Under the pieces are notes generated by a model, which saw only the letters and a program-made list of their open reading frames with translations, was not told the origin of the DNA and made no database searches. 64,000 nucleotides of DNA from Pirellulaceae bacterium (GTDB lineage: Bacteria > Planctomycetota > Planctomycetia > Pirellulales > Pirellulaceae), in contig JAHDXO010000041.1 of assembly GCA_023382975.1 (NCBI GenBank), positions 1 to 64,000 on the forward strand. Direction: 5' to 3'. Both the position numbers and the translations under genes were made by a program. Positions 51,431 to 59,139 of this stretch are shown here, one piece after another. The number at the start of each line of letters is the position of its first letter. The first letter of the stretch is position 1.

Positions 51431-53359
51431 CTACAAGGTCATCCCAAGACGGGCCAATTTCTGCCGGACGGACGGATCGGCGAGCAGTCGCCGCAGTTCG
51501 CGGACGGGCGGGCGGTCGATTCGCGATTGGGGCACGACGAAATCGTAGCGTTCCTCGGTCAACGGCAGAAAGCCGAGTCCGGCGAGATCAGCCACGCCGC
51601 GGATAGCGACGCCCCAGTCGGCACGGCCTTGCGCGACCGCGGCCGCAACGGCATTGTGGCTGCGGGATTGGACGGGGTAGCCACGGGGCTTGGCGCCGCC
51701 CAACAATCGGTCGATCAGAATCCGCGTGCCGCTGCCCTGATTGCGGTTGACCATCACGCAGGCCGAATCGGTCTTGACCGCCGCGACGGACTCTTCCGCC
51801 GATCGCCCTTCGAACCGCTGGTCGCCGCGCCGGAAAACCACGCCCTGCAGGCGTCCGTAGCCGGGGATCAAAACCAGGCCGGGGCTGAGGTACGGACGGT
51901 TGTACTCGCCCGTGGCCGGATCCAACAAATGCATGCCGGCCAGATCGCATTCGCCGCGCCGGACGGCATCGAGTCCCGCGGTCGAGCCGACCGCCAGAAA
52001 CTTCGTGCGAAACCCGGCTTGCTGCAGCAGCCCCAGCAAACAGTCCAATCCGACGCAATGGCTGCCGATCACCACCAGATCGGCCAGCGGCAGATCGCGG
52101 CCCAGCAATTGGACTTGAACGATGGCCGCTTGTTCGACGATCTCCTGATGCCGGTCGATCGTCACGAAACCGTCGGCATGGCTAAAGGTGGTGACCGACC
52201 CGGAGCCCTTGCCCATCGGATACGCGGCCAGCTTGACTTCGTTTTCGGTTGTCTCGCCACACTGAACGAGACCGACCAGCAGGTATTCCGTGCGGCCGAT
52301 CTCCGAGTTGACTTTGACCGCCAACCGGGCCGGCACGACCGGCGGCGATTCGATTCCACGTCCGGCCAATCGGCGCAGCACGGGTGCCACGAATTCGTGA
52401 AAGGTGAAGATCGCCGAGGTGGGGAATCCGGGCAGGATCACGACCGCTTTCCCCGCGCTGGCGGCCAGACAGATGGGCTTGCCCGGTTTGAGCGCAACTC
52501 CGTGGGCGACGATGCCGGGGTCGGTCAGCTCGCGGACGGCTCGGTACGAGAGATCGCCTTCGCCCTTGCTCGTCCCGCCCGACAACAGCACCACGTCGCA
52601 CCCGGCCAGCGCTTCCTCGACTCGCTGGCGCAGCAGCGGCAGATCGTCGCGGACGATTCCGTACTCGACCGGCTCGCCCCCCAGTTCTCGCACGGCGTCG
52701 GCGATGATCCGGGCATTGCTGTCGTAGATCATGCCCGGCCGCATCGGCTCGCCCGGCGGAATGATCTCGTCGCCCGTCGAGATCACCGCGACACGCGGCC
52801 GACGCCAAACCGCCACGCGATCGACTCCGATTGCCGCCAAAACCCCCGTCTCGCGACTGGTCAGCCGGTCGCCGGTGCGCAGGACGGTTTCCCCGGAGGC
52901 AATGTCGGTGCCGGCAAACGCCACGCCTCCACCCGCGTTGACTGCGCGGCGGACCAGAAGTTCTTCGCCGACGGCGTCCGTATGCTCGATCATAACGATC
53001 GCGTCCGCCCCGCGCGGCAACATTCCGCCCGTCGCGATGCCCATGGAGGTTCCAGGCTGCACCTCGGTCTGCGTCACCACGGCCGTTGCGATGGATTCGG
53101 GCAGCAATTTCAGGCGGCGCGGCTCCTCTTCGGCCGCACCGAAGGTATCCTCGGCGCGAACCGCGAATCCGTCGAAGTTCGATCGGTCGAACGAGGGAAC
53201 ATCGACCGCGGCCACGACGTCTCGGGCTAATACCCTTCCCAGGCACTCGGCCAGCAGCACCCATTCTTCGCCCAGCGGCCGCAGCGAAACCGCGGCATGG
53301 AATCGCCGTTCCGCCTCGTCGCGATCGATCACGTCCAAAAACTGCTCTTGCGATTTCAT
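51431..53359 (-). CDS. molybdopterin molybdotransferase MoeA fused to a periplasmic-binding-like domain
   Basis: A 642-residue fusion. Residues 1-405 are MoeA, which inserts molybdate into adenylylated molybdopterin: V-D-V-P-S-F-D-R-S-N-F-D-G-F-A-V, R-G-A-D-A-I-V-M-I-E-H-T-D, L-S-G-G-T-S-K-G-E-G-D and L-P-G-F-P-T-S. The last 210 residues (V-I-G-S-H-C-V-G-L-D, G-E-C-D-L-A-G-M-H-L-L-D) are a substrate-binding-protein-like domain known as a MoeA fusion partner, thought to bind molybdate or a precursor. ATG 53359 is preferred because GAGG lies at better spacing than for ATG 53362. No other mo-co gene lies nearby. Confidence 0.9.
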   Translation of the reverse strand: MKSQEQFLDVIDRDEAERRFHAAVSLRPLGEEWVLLAECLGRVLARDVVAAVDVPSFDRSNFDGFAVRAEDTFGAAEEEPRRLKLLPESIATAVVTQTEVQPGTSMGIATGGMLPRGADAIVMIEHTDAVGEELLVRRAVNAGGGVAFAGTDIASGETVLRTGDRLTSRETGVLAAIGVDRVAVWRRPRVAVISTGDEIIPPGEPMRPGMIYDSNARIIADAVRELGGEPVEYGIVRDDLPLLRQRVEEALAGCDVVLLSGGTSKGEGDLSYRAVRELTDPGIVAHGVALKPGKPICLAASAGKAVVILPGFPTSAIFTFHEFVAPVLRRLAGRGIESPPVVPARLAVKVNSEIGRTEYLLVGLVQCGETTENEVKLAAYPMGKGSGSVTTFSHADGFVTIDRHQEIVEQAAIVQVQLLGRDLPLADLVVIGSHCVGLDCLLGLLQQAGFRTKFLAVGSTAGLDAVRRGECDLAGMHLLDPATGEYNRPYLSPGLVLIPGYGRLQGVVFRRGDQRFEGRSAEESVAAVKTDSACVMVNRNQGSGTRILIDRLLGGAKPRGYPVQSRSHNAVAAAVAQGRADWGVAIRGVADLAGLGFLPLTEERYDFVVPQSRIDRPPVRELRRLLADPSVRQKLARLGMTL

Positions 53360-53537
53360 CATTTTCCTCGTCCACGAATTCCACACGCCCCGCACACCGC
53401 TGTCAAGTTGGACAATCGTCTCCACCTGCCGGGCGGAAGGCAATGATTCCTCCGGGTTCGGGCCAAACGAGTTGCCAACGGCTCGCCGCGTGGTAGAGAA
53501 GGTAGCAGGCGGATTCTTTTTCCAAGGAGACAAGGCG

Positions 53538-53837
53538 ATGCAGTTCGTGAAAATCCTGTTGCCGCTGGTTCTGCTCGGCATGATGTCGAGTCACTTGGCC
53601 GAAGCCTCGGTGCGAGACAGAATCGTGCAGCGCCGAGCGGCAGCCGCCCGAGCCCCGCTGGCTCCACCTGCTGCTGCAGCCAATCCGACCGAACCGCACG
53701 AAATGAGCCAACCGGGCCCAACGTGGAGCATGACTCCCGAGCTGTATCCACAGTGGTATGGCGGATTCCACGGCCGCATGCTACAAAATTACGGCTATCC
53801 GGCGGGGGATATCGGTCTTCGCGGCCAGGCATGGTAG
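53538..53837 (+). CDS. small secreted protein, unknown function
   Basis: A 99-residue protein with a clear signal peptide (cut likely after H-L-A-E-A at residue 23), an Ala/Pro/Arg-rich mature part and a short conserved-looking tail (Y-P-Q-W-Y-G-G-F-H-G-R-M, L-Q-N-Y-G-Y-P-A-G-D-I-G). AAGGAGACAAGGCG precedes ATG 53538. It probably acts outside the cytoplasm. No family recognised. It diverges from the MoeA gene across a short region. Confidence 0.65.
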   Translation: MQFVKILLPLVLLGMMSSHLAEASVRDRIVQRRAAAARAPLAPPAAAANPTEPHEMSQPGPTWSMTPELYPQWYGGFHGRMLQNYGYPAGDIGLRGQAW

Positions 53838-54045
53838 TCAGGGCAGTCCAAGAGAGAGAATCTGGCCTCAGCGCCGTTCGCCCGGTGTCCTGATCGAGCC
53901 CCTCGCCGACCGCAGCCGACCCGCGCCGAGCGCAGCTAGGACCCTTGCACCGGACGGCGGATGGAACCAGAATAGCGGAGAACATTGACAGAGGACTTCT
54001 GTCAAACTCCGCACGTTCCATCACACCTAACTGCGAGCCCCTGCC

Positions 54046-55032
54046 ATGAATTCCGGAAAGGCACCCTGGATTACTTACCGACCTGAACTAAAAGTGCTGG
54101 ATTGCACGATCCGCGACGGTGGCCTCGTCAACGCACACAAATTCTCCGACGAATTTGTCCGCGCGGTGTACATGGCCTGTATCGAAGCGGGTGTCGACTA
54201 CATGGAAGTCGGCTATAAGAACTCGCCCCGGTTGTTCTCCACCGAACAATACGGTCCGTGGAAGTTCTGCGACGAAGACCACCTGAACCGTGTTTTCGAG
54301 GGCCACGATCCCGAGGAAACAGGCTTGAAGCTCGCCGCTATGGCCGACGCCACGAAGAGCGATTGGCGCGAGCAGATCGTCCCGCGAGACCAGAGCGTTC
54401 TGGACATGATCCGAGTGGCATTCTACGCGCACCAGGTTTCCGAAGCGGTCGAGATGATCCAGCATGCCCATGACATGGGGTACGAGACGAGCGCCAACCT
54501 GATGGCCGTGTCGGCGATCAGTGAGAACGAGATCGACACGGTGTTGGAGGCAATCAAGCCCACGCCAGCCGGCGCGATGGTCATCGTGGACAGTTATGGA
54601 CATCTTTATCGGGAGCAGGTCGATATTCTATACACCAAGTACTCCCACGCGATGGAAGGTACGGGCAAAGAGATCGGAATCCACGCGCACAACAACTTGC
54701 AGTTGGCGTTTGCGAATACGATCGAGGCCATTATTCTGGGTGCCAACCGGGCCGATGCGACGATGGGAGGTCTTGGTCGGGGTGCGGGCAACTGCCCGTT
54801 GGAATTGCTGCTGGGATTCTTGCGGAATCCCAAATTCCACCTCCGGCCCGTGGTCAAACTGCTTCAGGAGCATGTCGAGCCATTGCGGACCAGGTATCAG
54901 TGGGGTGCGCTGTTGCCGTACAACGTGACGGGACAATTGAACAGTCATCCGCAGGCAGCGATCAAGTTCCTGGACAGCGACGACAACAAGAACTTCCTGA
55001 AATTCTACGACGAGCTCGTCACGGACGTGTGA
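54046..55032 (+). CDS. DRE-TIM metallolyase (HMGL-like) aldolase
   Basis: A 328-residue TIM-barrel protein. T-I-R-D-G-G (21-26) is the metal-binding R-D motif; I-H-A-H-N-N supplies the two metal histidines, and G-L-G-R-G-A-G-N is the conserved loop. This places it with 4-hydroxy-2-oxovalerate aldolases and related lyases acting on a 2-oxo or hydroxy acid. The substrate is unknown; no pathway partner is next to it. The small membrane protein starts four bases after the stop. Confidence 0.82.
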   Translation: MNSGKAPWITYRPELKVLDCTIRDGGLVNAHKFSDEFVRAVYMACIEAGVDYMEVGYKNSPRLFSTEQYGPWKFCDEDHLNRVFEGHDPEETGLKLAAMADATKSDWREQIVPRDQSVLDMIRVAFYAHQVSEAVEMIQHAHDMGYETSANLMAVSAISENEIDTVLEAIKPTPAGAMVIVDSYGHLYREQVDILYTKYSHAMEGTGKEIGIHAHNNLQLAFANTIEAIILGANRADATMGGLGRGAGNCPLELLLGFLRNPKFHLRPVVKLLQEHVEPLRTRYQWGALLPYNVTGQLNSHPQAAIKFLDSDDNKNFLKFYDELVTDV

Positions 55033-55036
55033 CGAC

Positions 55037-55393
55037 ATGCTGAGCGAGAAGGCGCGTCGTCACCTGCTGGGATTCATGGCCCTGGTCTTCCTGGGACTGG
55101 CGACCGTTCTCCTGACGATTTACCGCGACGGGACGCTCTATGCACTGGGCAGTATGTGCCTGCGGATTGGACTGACCCTGGGCGTTCTCTGGTTTGCCCT
55201 GCCGCAGGTGCTCGTGTTGACCAGGAACCTATCGCCGCGATTGACGGTGGCCGTTGTCTTGGGAGGCCTGATCGTTGTAGCCACACGGGGCAAGGCAACG
55301 CTGCTTGTCCTGTTGGTGCTTGTCCTGCTGACCGCGGTCGAGGTGGCCGGTTGGCTGCTGAACCCGACCGCTCGAAAAAAGGGCAGACGGTAG
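55037..55393 (+). CDS. small membrane protein, unknown function
   Basis: A 118-residue protein with four hydrophobic segments (about residues 10-27, 35-58, 68-82, 87-107) and a basic tail (R-K-K-G-R-R). Its start lies four bases after the aldolase, so the two form an operon. Short length and lack of motifs prevent a functional call. Confidence 0.7.
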   Translation: MLSEKARRHLLGFMALVFLGLATVLLTIYRDGTLYALGSMCLRIGLTLGVLWFALPQVLVLTRNLSPRLTVAVVLGGLIVVATRGKATLLVLLVLVLLTAVEVAGWLLNPTARKKGRR

Positions 55394-56160
55394 CCCGGAT
55401 TCCCGCGCTGCTCGGTCGGATACCTGTTGGGGCCAACCTCCGTCCGCAAGTCTCCGGGTGAATATTTTGCTGGATTCCTGCGAACCATTTGGCCGATCAG
55501 GCGTCTAGAACAGTCGGATGCCGGGTGAATCCCGCGAACGGGCCATTTTTTCGGTTCATCACCGGAAAATGTCTCGATCCGAAGCGGACTCCCTGGTAGA
55601 ATCCTTGCGGGGCGACGATCCGCCAGCGCGGCGGCTCGCCATTGGCTCCAACCGTTTCAAGTGTACTCTCTGCCTGCGTGGGAAACGCAGAGGAGGACTG
55701 CGATGCGTTGCTTTAATTTGCACCAACCCGAGATGAATGATTGTGTCGAGCGTCAACAGGACGCGCACGAAGTCGGGATGGTCGAGCTGCGCGCAGGCGG
55801 TCCGCGTTATCCACGCATTCTCGCTTCGCCGGCTCAGGTCAAACCGACGACCTGCCAGTCAAGCCGGCCGACATGTTGCGCATCGCGGCACCATGCCAGT
55901 TGCCTCGCCCGACCCGAACGGTCGTGCGGGGTGAAAGGAAATTGGTTCCGCTCCGAGCCGAGATCGACGGGAAGCTCCGCGTCATAGGCTCAATGCACCT
56001 CCCCCTTAGCGGGGCGATGCAGATGCAAGATCCATGTCCGACTCGGTCAACCGACGCGAATGCCCGCTGCGCGACGTCTGTCGCCTGAATAGGCATCAAC
56101 GCATCGGTGGTCGGGTTGACGGCGAAATTCGCAATCCGTCTTTCCAGAGAGTACAGAATC
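55394..56160. other. 767-base region with only a doubtful small frame
   Basis: Separates the membrane protein from the sigma factor gene. I see no clear terminator. The only candidate gene is the small frame at 55703-55987 listed separately. Confidence 0.6.
55703..55987 (+). CDS. possible small protein (doubtful)
   Basis: A 94-residue open frame starting with ATG 55703 just after AGGAGGAC, an excellent SD. The first 45 residues look plausible (M-R-C-F-N-L-H-Q-P-E-M-N-D-C-V-E-R), but the second half is Arg/Ser/Cys-rich in the manner of chance frames. No family recognised. The gene may be degraded or short. Confidence 0.3.
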   Translation: MRCFNLHQPEMNDCVERQQDAHEVGMVELRAGGPRYPRILASPAQVKPTTCQSSRPTCCASRHHASCLARPERSCGVKGNWFRSEPRSTGSSAS

Positions 56161-56736
56161 ATGACGAAGTTGTCAGTTGCGGAACTGCGCATCGCCACCG
56201 TCGCTCAACTGGTCCAGGCTTCTCAGTCGGGCCAGCGCGAGGCGTTCGGCGAGTTGTTCGAGCGATTCGAGCGCCAGGTGTTCACGATCGCCTTGCGCCG
56301 GATCGGCGACTACGGCGAAGCTCAGGAAGTGTGCCAGGACGTGTTTGTCCAGGCCATGCAGAAGATCGATCAGTTGCGCGAGCCGGAACGCTTCGGCGGC
56401 TGGCTGCGTTCGATCGCCAGCCGCATGGCCATCAACCGCGTCGTGCGCCGGCGTCCGGAAGTCGCGGCCGAGCCGGAGACGCTAGCCGCGGCCTGCATCG
56501 ACGACCGGACGCCGTTGCGGGTGGTCTTGGACAACGAGTCCCACTCGCAACTGCGGGCGGGCTTGGCGCGGCTGCGGAAACTGGACCGCCAGACGCTGGT
56601 CGCGTTCTACGTCCAGGGTCAATCGCTGCTGGAGATGAGCGACGCCTTTGACGCTCCGCTCGGCACGATCAAGCGGCGGCTGCACGTGGCCCGCAAGCGA
56701 CTGGCCAAGAGCGTCGAGACGCTGGTCGCCGTGTGA
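56161..56736 (+). CDS. ECF-family RNA polymerase sigma factor
   Basis: A 191-residue sigma factor. Region 2 (about residues 15-85) has F-G-E-L-F-E-R-F-E-R-Q-V-F and D-V-F-V-Q-A-M; region 4 (about 125-185) has a helix-turn-helix ending in G-T-I-K-R-R-L-H-V-A-R-K-R-L. It should direct RNA polymerase to its own promoter set. No anti-sigma gene is adjacent, and the gene ends at a terminator, so its control is not visible here. ATG 56161 follows a purine-rich GAGAG at modest spacing. Confidence 0.9.
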   Translation: MTKLSVAELRIATVAQLVQASQSGQREAFGELFERFERQVFTIALRRIGDYGEAQEVCQDVFVQAMQKIDQLREPERFGGWLRSIASRMAINRVVRRRPEVAAEPETLAAACIDDRTPLRVVLDNESHSQLRAGLARLRKLDRQTLVAFYVQGQSLLEMSDAFDAPLGTIKRRLHVARKRLAKSVETLVAV

Positions 56737-56817
56737 ACAAACGAGACCGGCCATTGTGGCCCCCGGGCGCCAAACGGGGGTCTGCACCGCCGGGCAGCTT
56801 CCGGCGGAAACAAACGA

Positions 56818-56850
56818 GGCCCGCAGCTTTCACGGCTGCGGGCCTTTCTT
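56818..56850 (+). terminator. intrinsic terminator after the sigma factor gene
   Basis: Arms GGCCCGCAGC (56818-56827) and GCTGCGGGCC (56835-56844) close a 7-base loop and are followed by TTTCTT. It lies 82 bases after the sigma factor stop. Confidence 0.75.
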
Positions 56851-56946
56851 CGTACGAGGCGATAAGCGGGTCCGTACGAAACGATGAAGCTCTTACTTAA
56901 TCCTGTCCTTGTTCATTTTTCGCATTCTTCCGGACTTGTCAAGCAT

Positions 56947-57504
56947 TCAGTCTCCAAAATCCATGGACGAACAAGCCAGAGATTCGTCAGAGAAGCATTG
57001 TTCCGCGATGCGTCCGTACTCTTCCAGGCTGCGGCGCCGGCCGATCGTGTGCCACGGGCCGACCTCACGCAACTCGGGCATCAACTCGACCAACTGATCC
57101 ACCAGACGTTCCGCCAGACGCACCAGTTGCGGAGTCGATGCTACTTCGAGAATCGCCGCGGCGGTCTTCATCACCAAGACCAGCCGAGCCCGCTCGGTGA
57201 CGGGGCGCGAGAGCGGCAAAGTCGGTTCGACGAGCAGCTCTTCCAAGGGGACATCGAGCACTGCTTGCCAACGGTACAGTTCACTGAGTTTCAAATCGGT
57301 GGATTCGTTTTCCTGGATGCGGACATGGCTGACCGTGGTGCCCAACTGACGAGCCGCGGTGCGCAACGAAACACCCTGCAGGCGTCTGACCGTCCGAATG
57401 CGGTGAAGGCTGGGCTTGGACGCCGCCCCACCCATCGGCAACTGCTCCTTCGTCGGCGGATGCTCAACTGTCGCGCATACTGAATCGAACTCAACCGTTG
57501 CCAT
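56947..57504 (-). CDS. HTH (Cro/C1-type) transcriptional regulator
   Basis: A 185-residue protein. Residues 33-91 form a Cro/C1 helix-turn-helix: R-I-R-T-V-R-R-L-Q-G-V-S-L-R-T-A-A-R-Q-L-G-T-T, then helix 3 with H-V-R-I-Q-E-N-E. The rest is helical (92-160) with repeated L-V-D-Q-L-V-E-L-type patterns, probably for dimerisation. The start is not certain: ATG 57504 gives a 30-residue leader; ATG 57435 (M-G-G-A-A-S-K) is close to the domain. Confidence 0.7.
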   Translation of the reverse strand: MATVEFDSVCATVEHPPTKEQLPMGGAASKPSLHRIRTVRRLQGVSLRTAARQLGTTVSHVRIQENESTDLKLSELYRWQAVLDVPLEELLVEPTLPLSRPVTERARLVLVMKTAAAILEVASTPQLVRLAERLVDQLVELMPELREVGPWHTIGRRRSLEEYGRIAEQCFSDESLACSSMDFGD

Positions 57505-57732
57505 TTTCCCTGTCGCCCCTTCCACTACCGTTATCGTGCCGGCCCATCGAATGTTGCTTGATATCCCGGCACAAACGGAATCATCCCAGTCGCTAGGACG
57601 CCGGTTTGCCGTGAGAAGTTCCACCGGAAGGGATACACAGTTCGGTTTTCTTTCGAGGGGACAAGTCGATCGACAGATTGGATTTACTTCTCGTCGATAT
57701 TCGAGAAACTCAAAGCAGCCGCTTGCCAGAAA

Positions 57733-58971
57733 TCAGCAAACCTCTGTTTGGTCGTAACACCCGTAACGCTCGGCCAATTCGGTCATCGTCGCCAAGCGGT
57801 CGGGATCGATGTGCGGCGACACCGAACAAGCCGAGGAAAGAATGAATCCGGAGCCGGGAGCTGCGATTTCCAATCGCTGACGAACCGCGCGTTCGAACGT
57901 CGCCTGGTCGGCCATCAGCATCTCGTGGACGGCGTCCAGGTTGCCTTTGAAGAACAGCCGTTCGCCGAACTGCGTCTTGGCTCGCTGCAAGTCCACGGTT
58001 CCCAAGGGCGGTGGATCCAACGTGTCGATCCCGTCGATGCCGGTCTGGACCATCAAATCCAGGCGGTCGCCGATCGCCCCGCACGTGTGCGTGTACGCGG
58101 GGATTCTAAATGACCGGATCGATTCGGCTACGCGTTGCTCGTACGGCAGCACGAACTCGGCATACATTGCCCGGCTGATGAATCCAGCGCCGGCAAATGC
58201 CGAACTGATCAGCACGGCATCCGGTTGATGGCGGGCGTAGCAGCGCACTTGCGCGATCACGACCCGCGTCAGAAGTTCCAATAATCGGTGGCAGGTCGCC
58301 GGCGAGTCCAGCAATCCGAGCAAGGCGGTTTCGTATCCGAACAGCTCCATCAAGTGCGTCAGCGGCGAGAACACTTCGGCATGGACCGACACCGATTCGC
58401 CCAATTCGCGGGCCCGCTTCAGTCCTCGCGTAAACCAATCAGGGTAAGCGGCCTCGTCGGTCAAATCCGCCGCTTCTGGGATGTCCCACAGATGCGGCGC
58501 GTGCCAAGTGTTCCATACATAGCCGGGCAACCGCAGAATCCCCGGGTCGTCCGGATCGATCCGCTGGTAGTCGGCTCGCGGCAGCGCACCGCCGTCAACT
58601 TGGAACGTGTGCGGGTTGTCGTCGGGCACGAAATCGGTGCGCAGACCGTTCCGCCAGAACAGCGTTTCGCTTCCCCTCTCCGAAAACGGCACTGGTGCCG
58701 GGGCACGGACGTCCGGGGACTGTCCCGCTTCCGCGAGGTATTCCCGCCAATTTGACGGGCGACCGGGCAGGTTCAACAGAATGCCATCGAACCGGTAATG
58801 CTGCTGGAATTCGAGCAAGGTGTCGACGAAGGCATCGCTGTCGAACCAAATCTCGGCGGGTTTCCGACCGCTGTGCAGGAAATAGTGGCCCAATGCCAGT
58901 TGGCACATCACGGGAACCCGGTCGGGCGTTTCGTGCCGCATGGCGCGACGGACTCGTGTGCGGGAATTCAT
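57733..58971 (-). CDS. uroporphyrinogen decarboxylase (URO-D) superfamily protein
   Basis: A 412-residue member of the URO-D fold group, which includes true HemE as well as many corrinoid-dependent methyltransferases. It keeps P-D-R-V-P-V near the start and Y-T-H-T-C-G-A-I-G-D and D-T-L-D-P-P-P-L-G-T-V-D. It lacks the length and neighbours expected of HemE, so a methyltransferase-type role is likelier, but the substrate is unknown. ATG 58971 has GAGG at seven bases; another ATG lies nine codons upstream. Divergent from the DUF11 gene. Confidence 0.75.
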   Translation of the reverse strand: MNSRTRVRRAMRHETPDRVPVMCQLALGHYFLHSGRKPAEIWFDSDAFVDTLLEFQQHYRFDGILLNLPGRPSNWREYLAEAGQSPDVRAPAPVPFSERGSETLFWRNGLRTDFVPDDNPHTFQVDGGALPRADYQRIDPDDPGILRLPGYVWNTWHAPHLWDIPEAADLTDEAAYPDWFTRGLKRARELGESVSVHAEVFSPLTHLMELFGYETALLGLLDSPATCHRLLELLTRVVIAQVRCYARHQPDAVLISSAFAGAGFISRAMYAEFVLPYEQRVAESIRSFRIPAYTHTCGAIGDRLDLMVQTGIDGIDTLDPPPLGTVDLQRAKTQFGERLFFKGNLDAVHEMLMADQATFERAVRQRLEIAAPGSGFILSSACSVSPHIDPDRLATMTELAERYGCYDQTEVC

Positions 58972-59139
58972 GTTCAACCCTCGGCTTTCCTTGCTCATGC
59001 TACCCGATTTTCCAGCACGCGGGAAATTCTGGTCCGATTGATCTTTCCGCGATTTCCGGTTTCTGCTACTTACCCGTTCCCGTCTCTGTCCGGGACCCGG
59101 GTATCGCCACTTCCAAATCATCGCAGTGGGACGAAGACG

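Noticed and set aside
51527..53230. 567-codon plus-strand frame opposite moeA
   Set aside because: Antisense to the conserved MoeA motifs.
57733..58971. HemE (uroporphyrinogen decarboxylase proper)
   Set aside because: It belongs to the superfamily but lacks the usual HemE length and neighbours; several residues around the usual R-Q-A-G-R site are not seen.
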